Positions 8,182 through 16,758 of a DNA stretch of 64,000 nt are shown here, in pieces. The translations under genes and the position numbers were made by a program. The notes under the pieces are model-generated. The model worked only from the letters and a program-made list of their open reading frames with translations. It had not been told where the DNA came from and ran no database searches. Source of the stretch: CALARM01 sp036746235 (GTDB taxonomy: Bacteria > Vulcanimicrobiota > SpSt-956 > JAKJGF01); NCBI GenBank assembly GCA_036746235.1, contig DAIOEN010000003.1, positions 1 to 64,000 on the forward strand, given 5' to 3'. Position 1 is the first letter of the stretch. Every line of letters starts with the position of its first letter.

Positions 8182-9414
8182 CTATTTTTCTAACAATTCC
8201 AAATTATACCATTTCACATATTTGCACGAAGTAATAGGCCTGTCATATTTATATCTTATTCCATCATCTAAATTCCCTTCTATAGTGGTAATGGTTTTTC
8301 CGTCCAGATTAACTTTCACGACAAACCCGGTATGAAGGGGTTTTCCAGTGGCTGAATCTATCAATAAAAATACATCCTTTTCTGCCGGTGTTTGGCTGTA
8401 AATTCCCTTTTGCCGGGCCCACTCTTCCATTGCCCATGTATCCCCTGTCTTCGGATTGTCTATTCCTGCCTGGCCGATTACCCAGCAGGTGAAGGCAGCA
8501 CACCAGGGGTTCCCCTCAGAAAGTCCGACATATTCAAGATATTTTTTTACCTGTGGGCCTGAATTACTCCCATTTATTTCTTTAAAGTCCTGTCCTCCGA
8601 GTTTTCTTTCTTTCTCGCATATTTCAATGACATCTGTTATTACATTTGTCTTTACTTCAGTTTTTATTGGTTCTTCCCTGCTTTCCAAAGGATTTTCGTT
8701 TAACCATCTGGCTTTTTCATCTCCAAGTTTACGGAGATCCAAAATAAGGACTTTTTTTCCATCTTCTCCTGAAAAAGAATAAGCCTTCGGAGGGTTCTGC
8801 TGAAAATCTATATATATGCCTTTGCAGTCTATTGGTTTTAAAGGATACATTGTTATTTTATCATTCGACACGGATTTAATCTCCTTTTCATTATTAATTA
8901 ATTGCTTTAAAGCCTCATCTCTATTCAGCCAACCCTGAAGAAAAATCTTTTGAGAAGGAGCTTCCTGGCATCTGGTATATCTGTATTTCTTCCTATTCTC
9001 CACTATTTTTAAAGCAAAATCTTTATTATTATTTTTCAGTAGTTTTTCTCTTGTAGTATCGCCATAGAGACCTGTCATTTCAATATTTAAAGCTTCCTGG
9101 ATAAATATAATCATTCCAGATACGCCGAAGTTGACGGCGGTATCAAAAAGAACTTGAAGTAATTCGTGAATAAGAATATCAACTTCTGGTATCACTTTAA
9201 AATATTTATCGAAATATATAGTCTTTACAGTATCGAGTGATATATCCTTCACATCTGCCTTGTTTTTTTTATTGTCTGCAAGCCATTTATTATATACCAC
9301 TTGGGTTATACCATGATTTGTTCTACCTCCGGGATCTGCTGGATTGTCTACAAAACCGCCTTCCCATTGCAGAACAAAATCTATACATTGATTGAATTTA
9401 TCTATTAGAGTCAT
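8182..9414 (-). CDS. Bifunctional endolysin: GH108 muramidase plus CHAP-type amidase/peptidase
   Basis: 410 residues. The N-terminal domain (about 5-170) is an N-acetylmuramidase of the GH108 family: W-E-G-G-F-V-D-N-P with catalytic Glu18, D-P-G-G-x-T-N-H-G-I-T, and a peptidoglycan-binding tail. After a linker of about 80 residues, the C-terminal part (about 275-410) carries a CHAP-like cysteine hydrolase: N-P-W-C-A-A-F-T-C-W-V with the nucleophile Cys, then L-H-T-G-F-V-V with the His, and T-I-E-G-N. Two catalytic activities would cut both glycan and peptide bonds. No signal peptide is seen, so it needs a holin. The genes just upstream encode small candidate holin/spanin-like proteins. Confidence 0.88.
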   Translation of the reverse strand: MTLIDKFNQCIDFVLQWEGGFVDNPADPGGRTNHGITQVVYNKWLADNKKNKADVKDISLDTVKTIYFDKYFKVIPEVDILIHELLQVLFDTAVNFGVSGMIIFIQEALNIEMTGLYGDTTREKLLKNNNKDFALKIVENRKKYRYTRCQEAPSQKIFLQGWLNRDEALKQLINNEKEIKSVSNDKITMYPLKPIDCKGIYIDFQQNPPKAYSFSGEDGKKVLILDLRKLGDEKARWLNENPLESREEPIKTEVKTNVITDVIEICEKERKLGGQDFKEINGSNSGPQVKKYLEYVGLSEGNPWCAAFTCWVIGQAGIDNPKTGDTWAMEEWARQKGIYSQTPAEKDVFLLIDSATGKPLHTGFVVKVNLDGKTITTIEGNLDDGIRYKYDRPITSCKYVKWYNLELLEK

Positions 9415-9422
9415 AAAGCACC

Positions 9423-9878
9423 TTATTCTTTCTTTACCAGAGAATTTATAAGTCCTACTATAGATATTACTTCTTTTGTTTTCTTAATTACAGTATCGAC
9501 AGTATTTTTATCTTCTTCTTTAACATTTAGTTCTTCGGGCTTGTCGATAAATTCTGTGACAGTTTTTATTACTCCCAGATCTATATTTGGAAGACAAGAA
9601 GCTACAGCAATATTAGTTTTTTCTTTTCCTTTTGCACCTGTTTCTTCTGCTTCTTCTATACCATTTAGATTATCAATAAGCTGTTTTTCGTATTTTTCCA
9701 GAAGTTCAATCGCTAATTGCACTGCAGGAGGAAAGAAAGATTTGAAAGTATTAAGAAAGGTAAATATTGCATCGTCGTATTTATCTATCTTAATTGCAGA
9801 TTTTTTAAGCATTTCTTTAAATAATTCAATTCTGGCCCATACGTCCCTTACTTTGTCTATTACTCCTATAAAACTCAT
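9423..9878 (-). CDS. Hypothetical protein in lysis module
   Basis: 151 residues, not recognised. Mostly helical. Moderately hydrophobic stretches occur around F-F-P-P-A-V-Q-L-A-I-E-L-L and near the C-terminus (V-I-S-I-V-G-L-I-N-S-L-V), separated by charged E/K segments. It sits nine bases upstream of the endolysin gene, which makes a holin-related or phage-regulator role possible, but there is no clear transmembrane helix. A GGAGTG box precedes the ATG. Confidence 0.65.
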   Translation of the reverse strand: MSFIGVIDKVRDVWARIELFKEMLKKSAIKIDKYDDAIFTFLNTFKSFFPPAVQLAIELLEKYEKQLIDNLNGIEEAEETGAKGKEKTNIAVASCLPNIDLGVIKTVTEFIDKPEELNVKEEDKNTVDTVIKKTKEVISIVGLINSLVKKE

Positions 9879-9895
9879 AAATATACACTCCTTTT

Positions 9896-10093
9896 TTATT
9901 TTATCGGCTCAAAATTCAAGCAGGTTTCTTGATTTTTACAGATTTTATTATGCCTTTCCTCTGCAGTTTTAATCAGTTCTAAAAACTCTTTTTTTTTCTC
10001 TTTAAATTTCAAATCGACACTCTCTTTAATTTTGTCAACGCCGTCCTTGATTTCACTATTCATCTCATCGAAAAATTCATTTACTGACTCCAT
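9896..10093 (-). CDS. Small charged coiled-coil protein in lysis module
   Basis: 65 residues, very rich in Glu and Lys, with heptad spacing throughout and two Cys near the C-terminus. It overlaps the end of the upstream membrane protein gene by 13 bases. It has no membrane segment and no recognised family. It may be a soluble partner of the upstream membrane coiled-coil protein (position only). Confidence 0.6.
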   Translation of the reverse strand: MESVNEFFDEMNSEIKDGVDKIKESVDLKFKEKKKEFLELIKTAEERHNKICKNQETCLNFEPIK

Positions 10094-10491
10094 AATTTTT
10101 CCAATTCTCCTTTCAAATTTTTTATTTCTTCAGAGAGCCTTAAAATTGTCTCTCCGTCTTTTTTTAAGGCCTCAGTAAATTGATCGATAATTTTATAATG
10201 TTCTATAGAGCACTGGCGTAATTCATCATTCTTTTTTTCATTTTTATCACTCCAGTATTTTTCACGTTCAAGAAATTTATCTTTCCATTCCGTTTCTTTT
10301 TTTTCTAATTTTTTGTCGAATTCCGCCCTATCTCTCCTGGCAAGAAAATAAATAATACCAATAACAGGAGCAACCGCCAAAAGTCCGAGAATAACGATAA
10401 AGAGAAATAAATAACTTTCATCTGCTGTCGTGAGTAAATGACTCCAATATTGCTGTAAATAAGATTGTGATTGCTCTGCTATAAAAAACAT
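10081..10491 (-). CDS. Membrane-anchored coiled-coil protein (holin/spanin-like position)
   Basis: 136 residues. An N-terminal segment of about 25 residues is followed by one strong transmembrane helix (about 28-50, L-F-L-F-I-V-I-L-G-L-L-A-V-A-P-V-I-G). The remaining 85 residues are charged and form a long coiled coil. The topology fits an inner-membrane spanin or a one-helix lysis regulator. It lies between the S26 peptidase gene and the endolysin. Function is inferred from topology and place. Confidence 0.65.
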   Translation of the reverse strand: MFFIAEQSQSYLQQYWSHLLTTADESYLFLFIVILGLLAVAPVIGIIYFLARRDRAEFDKKLEKKETEWKDKFLEREKYWSDKNEKKNDELRQCSIEHYKIIDQFTEALKKDGETILRLSEEIKNLKGELEKLWSQ

Positions 10492-10538
10492 TTTAATCCT
10501 CCTCTATATAGTATCCAGTAATAATTAAAAAACAGATC

Positions 10539-11588
10539 TCAATTATTTTTCTCATTCAACTTCCTTATCCCTGGATTTAAATTCAGTCCTTTGTCCAGGT
10601 CGACTTTTTCAGTGCCTATGAGCCTCTTAATTCGATCTTTATATTTCTCTTCAAAAGCTGTTATTTTCTCAACACTCTGCACCTTCTGAAGATATTTCCT
10701 TTCCTGCGGCATGATATTTTTGTCAAAATCTATATATTTCGGAATGTCTATCACTGCTACAGGAAAGCCCTGAATAGTGTGTTTCTCTCTGATTTCCGGT
10801 GAGTCATGTTCTATTTTCGTCATATCATATTCAAAGAGCTTTGAGGCTCTATATGCCTCCTGTAAATCAGAGTGAAGAGGAAGGGCGAAATAATCTTTAT
10901 AAATCTTACTGCCTGTCGTAGTTTCATTTATTAAGTCATACTCTTCTTTTACTTTTTCAAACTGTTCTTCGCTGATAAGACCTTCTTCTTTATCCTTTTC
11001 TGCCTGTTGTAAATCAGCCATTGCCTGTAAATAGTCAACCCATATTTTACTGTCAAAAAGAGCAGTATATTCCTTAGTATTCTTTAATTCTTTATCTATA
11101 TTGTCTATATTATTTTTTAATTCCTCTTTCTGCCTTACGTTTTCATTCATAATCTCTTCACACAGGTCCCTGGATTGCTTTGAATACTGATTATGAATTA
11201 TGGATTTTTGAATTCTCTGAGGAGTTTCGGCATTGATGATTTTTCCCTGTATATCTTCAAGGTCTAACTCCCAGGTATCAGGTTGAGAATTGTTATCTCC
11301 CTGGGTCTTTACTTTTTTATTTTTTGTTATTTCTACTACCCTATGCACCACATACTTTCCTGACTCTCTATTTCCTATTTTTGCTTCAGGCTTTACTATT
11401 ATTATGTCTCCTGTTTTTACATCATCTATATCTTTATATCTTCCACAGTCAACCATATCACCCTCATTAAACGTCGGTCCCATAGAGGAGCCGGTATAAT
11501 AGAAAGTCATTAACGGTAAGCTGTAAGGATCTATTTCTTCCTCTGGCAATTCTTCTATTTTTTCTTCTTTTTTCTGTATTTTGTCCAC
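10539..11588 (-). CDS. Soluble S26 (SipW-like) peptidase-domain protein with coiled-coil C-terminus
   Basis: 349 residues. Residues about 28-115 form a signal-peptidase/S24-S26 fold: G-S-S-M-G-P-T-F with candidate nucleophile Ser35, N-E-G-D-M-V, T-G-D-I-I-I-V, V-H-R-V-V with His82, and T-Q-G-D-N-N-S-Q-P-D. The His in place of the usual Lys points to the Ser-His type seen in SipW and ER signal peptidases. There is no transmembrane anchor, so it is unlikely to be a secretory signal peptidase. The C-terminal 230 residues are charged and helical, with no recognised domain. The GTG start lies directly after the kinase stop (TAAGTG), and its ribosome site (GAGGTG) is inside the kinase gene, so translation is coupled. 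Substrate unknown; a virion protein is a natural guess. Confidence 0.75.
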   Translation of the reverse strand: MDKIQKKEEKIEELPEEEIDPYSLPLMTFYYTGSSMGPTFNEGDMVDCGRYKDIDDVKTGDIIIVKPEAKIGNRESGKYVVHRVVEITKNKKVKTQGDNNSQPDTWELDLEDIQGKIINAETPQRIQKSIIHNQYSKQSRDLCEEIMNENVRQKEELKNNIDNIDKELKNTKEYTALFDSKIWVDYLQAMADLQQAEKDKEEGLISEEQFEKVKEEYDLINETTTGSKIYKDYFALPLHSDLQEAYRASKLFEYDMTKIEHDSPEIREKHTIQGFPVAVIDIPKYIDFDKNIMPQERKYLQKVQSVEKITAFEEKYKDRIKRLIGTEKVDLDKGLNLNPGIRKLNEKNN

Positions 11589-12407
11589 TTATATCACCTC
11601 TTCAATTTTCTTTAAAGTTTCTCCATGTAAGCTGTGCTTTAAGATAAATGTATCGTAAGTCTTTATAATATTAAAAGCATTATGAAAAATTTGAGTCCTT
11701 AAAGCCCTGGCTTCATCTTTTGACAGAGTATTAAAGTTCTGTCTTATTAATTCAGTAGAAGAATTCATAAGTCTGTATAGTGCTTCATCTTTCTCTATAT
11801 TTACCACTGAGTCTATATCTGTTTTTTCTAGGAAAAACATAGCTTTAACAGGTATTCCCCTGGCAGTATTCCACTGAGTTTTAAGTGCCTGGTCTTTTTT
11901 GTGTAAAAAATAACTCCATGTGGGGAAAGGATAGGCTTTTCCATTCAGGAATATCGTCACATCGTCAGACAGGGCTTTCCAGGGCTTCACTGCTTTTCTT
12001 GCACATTTGCTTTTACCTGAAGAGTTTTGACCGGCAAGGATTACTCCTGACCTGTTTTTCTCAAGTAAAGTACTATGGATAATCAATCCACCGGCCTGTA
12101 TAATCTCTCTGAATATAGGAAAGAAAAAAGACTGTTTCATTAGTTGAAAGTCCTGCTCTTCATCTTTCTTCTCTCCTATATCGTAGAGAATATCTTTCAC
12201 TATATTATGAGTGGCATAATTATCATGAGTCTGCCATCCCCACCGGAAAGGATGTCTGTTTATGATATCCTGAAAATTTCCACGGAATAAAACAATACGA
12301 GAAGAAGCATTACCATCTTTAAGCTTCATTATAGATGTCAGCTTTTCAACAAAGCACCTATCACCTATGAATTTCCATGAAAGATTATCTATTTTAAGAG
12401 TACTCAT
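11589..12407 (-). CDS. HPr-kinase-like (HprK/ScmC-type) P-loop protein
   Basis: 272 residues. A Walker A loop A-G-Q-N-S-S-G-K-S lies at about 125-133, preceded by a G-V-I-L strand and followed by L-S-D-D-V-T-I-F at about 147-154. That acidic pair after the P-loop is typical of HPr kinase/phosphorylase relatives, including the SynChlorMet-cassette protein ScmC and kinases found beside PqqD in modified-peptide or exopolysaccharide loci. Residues 1-105 resemble no domain I know. No HPr or PqqD gene is adjacent. The start overlaps the stop of the giant tail protein (TAAATG) and the stop abuts the S26 gene, so the three are translated as one unit. Phosphorylation of a virion or peptide substrate is inferred. 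Confidence 0.72.
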   Translation of the reverse strand: MSTLKIDNLSWKFIGDRCFVEKLTSIMKLKDGNASSRIVLFRGNFQDIINRHPFRWGWQTHDNYATHNIVKDILYDIGEKKDEEQDFQLMKQSFFFPIFREIIQAGGLIIHSTLLEKNRSGVILAGQNSSGKSKCARKAVKPWKALSDDVTIFLNGKAYPFPTWSYFLHKKDQALKTQWNTARGIPVKAMFFLEKTDIDSVVNIEKDEALYRLMNSSTELIRQNFNTLSKDEARALRTQIFHNAFNIIKTYDTFILKHSLHGETLKKIEEVI

Positions 12408-15400
12408 TTAAGTCGCTCCGAAATGATTAATTGGTATATTTATCCATCTGGTAGGTATCCCACTGAAAAATATATTCTGTCTGTTTATCCCGTAACTATT
12501 CGTCTGAGTAGAAGTTAAGGCATTTATAATGGTCCAGTTTTCCCCGGCATCTTCTGAGACAGCCACATATTTCTGAGTGGCTGTTCCTGCTACTCTCGTA
12601 GGAGAGCAAGAAACAAGGACTTTATTCCCTGCTATATTTTTGAATTCCTGAACTTCTTCATTTGTTAAGAATGTTTTCTTTAATGTCCAGGTGTTTCCAT
12701 AATCTGAGGATTTCCATACTTTTCCTGCCTGGTCTCCTGCTAACACTATACCGCCGCCTAAGTCAGCAAAATGCCTCACTTTGATTGCTGAAAGAGTCTG
12801 TTTTAATAGCCATGTTTCTCCTGAGTCTGTCGATTTGTATATGGCTCCTGAACGTGTCCCCGCAAGCACTATTCCACTACCGAGATTAATCATGCATCGA
12901 ACATTGGCAGTAGCAGTCTGAGTATAGAGATCGCCCTTGCTTACCCATGTTGCACCGCTATTGATTGATTTATAAACTGTTGCCCCTGAGCCTGTTCCCG
13001 AAGGCCTTGTTCCTGCAAGTATTACTCCATTGCCCAGATTACAGAAACAACTTGCTCTTTCCTGTGTTCCCAGTGTAGTTACCAATGTCCAGGTAGTCCC
13101 ATAATTTAAAGTCTCATATATTTTTGCTCCGCTTGCACCAAATTTTACCCCTGAAGTAGCAGCCAATATATGACCATTACCCAGATCGCAAAAGTCTCTC
13201 ACACATGCGGCAGTTCCAAGCTGCCCCTGAGAAGTCCAGTTTACTCCCCAGTCAGATGTGTAATAAACTTTTCCTGTTGCTCTCGTTCCTATCATTGCCT
13301 TGCCACCGCCAAGGTCAATAATGGTATAAATATATTCTCCCGCTGCAAGTGTTTTCTGATATTCAGTAATGGCATAAGAGAGATCTTCTACTGTAATAGT
13401 TCCTGCTGTTCCTGCACCACTCCCCCACTGACTGACATAAGCCAGAGAAGAATTAAACTTCTGAATTCTATTGTTTCCAGTATCAGAAACATACATATTG
13501 TCAGAGCCATCTATTTTAATCCATTCGGGAGATGTGAAATTACCGTTACCTGTCCCGACTGTACCGAATTGAGAATCATATACACCTGCAGAAGTGAATT
13601 TCTGGACTCTATTATTTGTGGTATCTACTACAAAAATGTTTCCTGCTGCATCAAATGCTATTCCTCTGGGTGAATTAAATTGTCCGTTACCAGTGCCCGC
13701 AGAACCAAAATTACTCGAATAAAGAGATGGAGGAGTAAACTTCTGTAATCTGTTGTTTGTAGTATCTACTATATATAAATTCCCACTGGCATCAAATACA
13801 AGGCCCGTAGGAGTATTAAATTGTCCATTACCTGTCCCTGTGGCTCCGAAGCTTGCATTATAGACTGCTGCAGAAGTAAATCTCTGGACTCGATGATTAC
13901 CTGAGTCTGTTACGAATATATTGCCTGAAGAGTCAAAAGCTATGTCCCTGGGAGAAGAAAAGTTTGTTGTACCACTTCCCGAAGTGCCCCATTTTGTAGA
14001 ATAAGCCAGGGCAGAAGTATATTTAACGACTCTATGATTGCCAGTGTCTACAATAAATACGTTATTGCTGCCATCGAGAATTATTCCCCTGGGTGATGAG
14101 AAATTTGTATTGCCTGTGCCACTACTGCCGAATTTTGTAACATAAACTCCTGAACTATTAAATTTCTGCACTCTGTGATTTCCCGTATCTACAACAAATA
14201 TATTGCCTGAAGAGTCAAAAGCTATTCCGGTAGGTGTGTTAAACTGTCCGTTACCCGTACCACTACTTCCAAATTTTGACTGATACACACCTGCTGAATT
14301 AAACTTTTGCACTCTATGATTACCGGAATCGGTGATATATATATTATCAGAGCCGTCTATCTTTATTCCTCTGGGAGAAGAAAGCTGACCGTCTCCACTC
14401 CCTGATCCACCAAATTGACTTACATATGCCCCTGTGGAGTCAAATTTCTGGACTCTATGATTTGAAGTATCTACAACGAAGAAATTGCCTCCACTGTCTT
14501 TAGCTACTGCATAAGGAGCAGAAAGCTGTCCGTCTCCTGCACCTACTGTCCCAAATTGAGAAGAGTAAAGAGAGGGAGGTGTAAATTTTTGAACTCTGTT
14601 ATTCCCGGTATCTGTTACGAATATATTATTTGAAGTGTCCAGAACAATTCCTCTGGGAGAAGAAAGCTGTCCTGTTGCACTTCCACTGGCTCCGAATTGT
14701 GCCTGATATACCCCGGCAGATGTAAACTGCTGAATTCTATTATTACTTGTATCAGCTATAAATATATTCCCAGAACTGTCAAATGCTATTCCACGAGGAG
14801 AATTAAATAGTCCATTTGTTGAGCCGGAAGAGCCAAATTGACTTACATAAGTCCCGGAACTATCAAACTTCTGTATTCTTTTATTAACTGTATCTACCAC
14901 AAATATATTTCCTGCCCCGTCGATTGCAATACATTCAGGAGAAGAGAGAAGGCCATCCGTAGCTCCGTATGATCCGAATTTTGATTGATAGACTTCAGAA
15001 GAATTGAATTTCTGTATTCTGTTATTTGTCGTATCGACTACAAGAATATTACCGCTGCTATCTATTGCTATTCCCCTGGGTGAAGCAAAATGACCATTCT
15101 CGGATGCTGTAGAGCCATCAGCAGTAATACTTCCGGCAAGAGTAAAAGCACCGGCATAATATATATGAACAGTTCCACCATTTTTAACAGACACTTCAGG
15201 CCCGGCATACCCATCGGCCGTAATCTCACCTGTAGCTCCTATGGAGACATTGCCACTGCAGTAAAGATTAATTATTCCACCGTCTCCTATGGCCCCTCCT
15301 GAGTTAATAGTGAAAGTCTTTATTTTCCAATCAAAGGCATTATTAAAGCCCATGTCTTTCATTGAAACGACTTTTTGATTATCATAGCCGAAAAAGCCAT

Positions 15401-15701
15401 AGACGTTATTTACAATATTTTCTGCCCGGACTATCCCTTTTGCATTAAGAGAAATAATACCGTTTATAATTGCATTGCCATTAACGATAATATCCCATCT
15501 CTGGCATCTGTTTGTTAATCCCCATGTTACTCCGGCATCTATCGTTAAATTTTTGCATCTGGTAACAATAGCAGGACCATCCTCAATACTCTCAATATTT
15601 GTATTCACGGTAATATGAATATCCTGAAGGTCATTGCTTTTTTTTGAAAAATTAATATTTGTATCGAGATAGTCAAAAGCAAGTTTTTCAATCTGTTGCA
15701 T
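12408..15701 (-). CDS. Giant tail protein: 12 NHL blades plus six Asp-box repeats
   Basis: 1,097 residues. Residues 1-200 look like a beta-helix-type virion attachment region. Residues about 204-760 contain 12 NHL repeats of about 47 residues, each with S-P-R-G-I-A-x-D-x-S-G-N-I-F-V-V-D-T-x-N-x-R-V-Q-K-F, enough for two six-bladed propellers. Residues about 800-1060 hold six Asp-box motifs (S-x-D-x-G-x-x-W, for example S-T-D-S-G-E-T-W), typical of sialidase-like propellers. It lies at the end of the tail module, where receptor-binding proteins usually sit, so host recognition or surface-glycan binding is likely. There are no obvious sialidase catalytic residues. Downstream kinase and peptidase genes are coupled to it. 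Confidence 0.82.
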   Translation of the reverse strand: MQQIEKLAFDYLDTNINFSKKSNDLQDIHITVNTNIESIEDGPAIVTRCKNLTIDAGVTWGLTNRCQRWDIIVNGNAIINGIISLNAKGIVRAENIVNNVYGFFGYDNQKVVSMKDMGFNNAFDWKIKTFTINSGGAIGDGGIINLYCSGNVSIGATGEITADGYAGPEVSVKNGGTVHIYYAGAFTLAGSITADGSTASENGHFASPRGIAIDSSGNILVVDTTNNRIQKFNSSEVYQSKFGSYGATDGLLSSPECIAIDGAGNIFVVDTVNKRIQKFDSSGTYVSQFGSSGSTNGLFNSPRGIAFDSSGNIFIADTSNNRIQQFTSAGVYQAQFGASGSATGQLSSPRGIVLDTSNNIFVTDTGNNRVQKFTPPSLYSSQFGTVGAGDGQLSAPYAVAKDSGGNFFVVDTSNHRVQKFDSTGAYVSQFGGSGSGDGQLSSPRGIKIDGSDNIYITDSGNHRVQKFNSAGVYQSKFGSSGTGNGQFNTPTGIAFDSSGNIFVVDTGNHRVQKFNSSGVYVTKFGSSGTGNTNFSSPRGIILDGSNNVFIVDTGNHRVVKYTSALAYSTKWGTSGSGTTNFSSPRDIAFDSSGNIFVTDSGNHRVQRFTSAAVYNASFGATGTGNGQFNTPTGLVFDASGNLYIVDTTNNRLQKFTPPSLYSSNFGSAGTGNGQFNSPRGIAFDAAGNIFVVDTTNNRVQKFTSAGVYDSQFGTVGTGNGNFTSPEWIKIDGSDNMYVSDTGNNRIQKFNSSLAYVSQWGSGAGTAGTITVEDLSYAITEYQKTLAAGEYIYTIIDLGGGKAMIGTRATGKVYYTSDWGVNWTSQGQLGTAACVRDFCDLGNGHILAATSGVKFGASGAKIYETLNYGTTWTLVTTLGTQERASCFCNLGNGVILAGTRPSGTGSGATVYKSINSGATWVSKGDLYTQTATANVRCMINLGSGIVLAGTRSGAIYKSTDSGETWLLKQTLSAIKVRHFADLGGGIVLAGDQAGKVWKSSDYGNTWTLKKTFLTNEEVQEFKNIAGNKVLVSCSPTRVAGTATQKYVAVSEDAGENWTIINALTSTQTNSYGINRQNIFFSGIPTRWINIPINHFGAT
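13450..15090 (-). repeat. Twelve tandem 141-bp repeats encoding NHL blades
   Basis: The codons for N-(N/H)-R-(V/I)-Q-K-F recur at about 141-bp intervals near 15003, 14863, 14725, 14583, 14441, 14302, 14160, 14020, 13877, 13737, 13596 and 13453. The copies have diverged but share long identical stretches, so blade number could change by recombination. Confidence 0.85.
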
Positions 15702-15715
15702 TTTGCATCACTCCA

Positions 15716-16021
15716 TTATTCGAAAGTAACACAGTAAATCTTATCGCTTAATGTTCCGAGAACATAGAGAATATAAGGGTCTATAAAGTAAAGTACTCTT
15801 ACCTCTCCAGGGCTCAGGTAATCAGAATTATCTGTAGTTATACTAGAACCGCCATAGTAGACATCTCCGCTATTATTTTTACTCGCTCTTATAATTAATA
15901 TTTTTTTTGAAGAAGATGTTTCTGAAAGTCTCTGTGCTGTTGCAGTGATAGTCACTTTCCAGTTGCTTACACTGTCTATCATGTATTTTGATGTTACTTC
16001 TTGAATTGAATGTAATTGCAT
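15716..16021 (-). CDS. Small tail-tip associated protein
   Basis: 101 residues, not recognised. Beta-rich: I-D-S-V-S-N-W-K-V-T-I-T-A-T-A-Q and K-K-I-L-I-I-R-A-S-K-N-N-S-G-D look like strands of a jelly-roll or Ig-like virion protein, and Y-Y-G-G-S-S is typical of phage structural proteins. It lies between the Hint-domain gene and the NHL tail protein, all read in the same direction. Its role, perhaps a connector or decoration for the fibre, is inferred from position. Confidence 0.6.
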   Translation of the reverse strand: MQLHSIQEVTSKYMIDSVSNWKVTITATAQRLSETSSSKKILIIRASKNNSGDVYYGGSSITTDNSDYLSPGEVRVLYFIDPYILYVLGTLSDKIYCVTFE

Positions 16022-16041
16022 ATTATCGCTCCTTTTTTAAA

Positions 16042-16758
16042 TTATCCTTTCGATGTCACATTATGTACCAGGCAATTATTCGCAAAATAATTACATGGAC
16101 TTATCGAATCAAGGGAAAGATTATAAGTAATGGTTTTTTGGCATAAAACAAGTTCCTTTGAAATAATTTTTTCTTTGATTATTCCGTCATTGTTAAGCAG
16201 ATATATGTAGTCATTTATCTGCTGTATCTGTTTATATTTGTTATTTCCCACGTAAAACGGATGATTTTTGGTTACCCTTACTCTTGAATTCTCAGTTTTT
16301 AAAACATAATACTCAGTTACTTTTTCACTTTCTTTATTATGAATCAAAAGTTTATTCACTCGACACTGCACAATTTTCTTATTTTTTTCATCGTAACCAA
16401 GAACATAATCCCCTTCTTTAATTTTCTCAATTTCTATCTCACCTGTAATAGCTTTTACCATAGTTCCAGCAAGAAAACATGTAGGTATTTCATCGAACAA
16501 ATCTAATTCTTCTTCAGGTTCCTGCAAGTCACTTTTCCCTATTATTTCCGTAGCTTGTTTATTTCCAATCGGTATATCAAGTAATACTGTTTGACCTTCT
16601 GAAAATTTTCTTTCGGTATCAAATGGATGAATACTGACCATACCATTAGACAAATCATACAAATCATTTGTTCGCCTTCTTAGTATAGTAGCTTTATCTA
16701 TATTTGATTTTTTGTATATCAAATCTTGATTTAATTTTGCAAGTGCCTGAATATCCAT
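16042..16758 (-). CDS. Tail-module protein ending in a Hint (bacterial intein-like) domain
   Basis: 238 residues from the ATG at 16758, which overlaps the upstream stop (TAATG) and follows AAGGAG. Residues 1-90 are a short structural-type segment. Residues 94-233 form a complete Hint domain: it opens with C-F-L-A-G-T-M-V, continues with I-E-K-I-K-E-G-D-Y-V-L-G-Y, has block B T-K-N-H-P-F (His about 166), and ends L-V-H-N before V-T-S-K-G. The first Cys, the block-B His and the terminal His-Asn are all present, so self-cleavage is chemically possible. The +1 residue is Val, not Cys/Ser/Thr, and only five residues follow, so this is a bacterial-intein-like (BIL) domain rather than a splicing intein. 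Cleavage at Cys94 would release or activate the N-terminal part, or attach it to an amine. Confidence 0.82.
   Translation of the reverse strand: MDIQALAKLNQDLIYKKSNIDKATILRRRTNDLYDLSNGMVSIHPFDTERKFSEGQTVLLDIPIGNKQATEIIGKSDLQEPEEELDLFDEIPTCFLAGTMVKAITGEIEIEKIKEGDYVLGYDEKNKKIVQCRVNKLLIHNKESEKVTEYYVLKTENSRVRVTKNHPFYVGNNKYKQIQQINDYIYLLNNDGIIKEKIISKELVLCQKTITYNLSLDSISPCNYFANNCLVHNVTSKG

Noticed and set aside
13170..13673. Plus-strand open frame of 167 codons
   Set aside because: Antisense to the repetitive NHL gene; Cys/Ser-rich composition is a mirror of its Gly/Thr codons.
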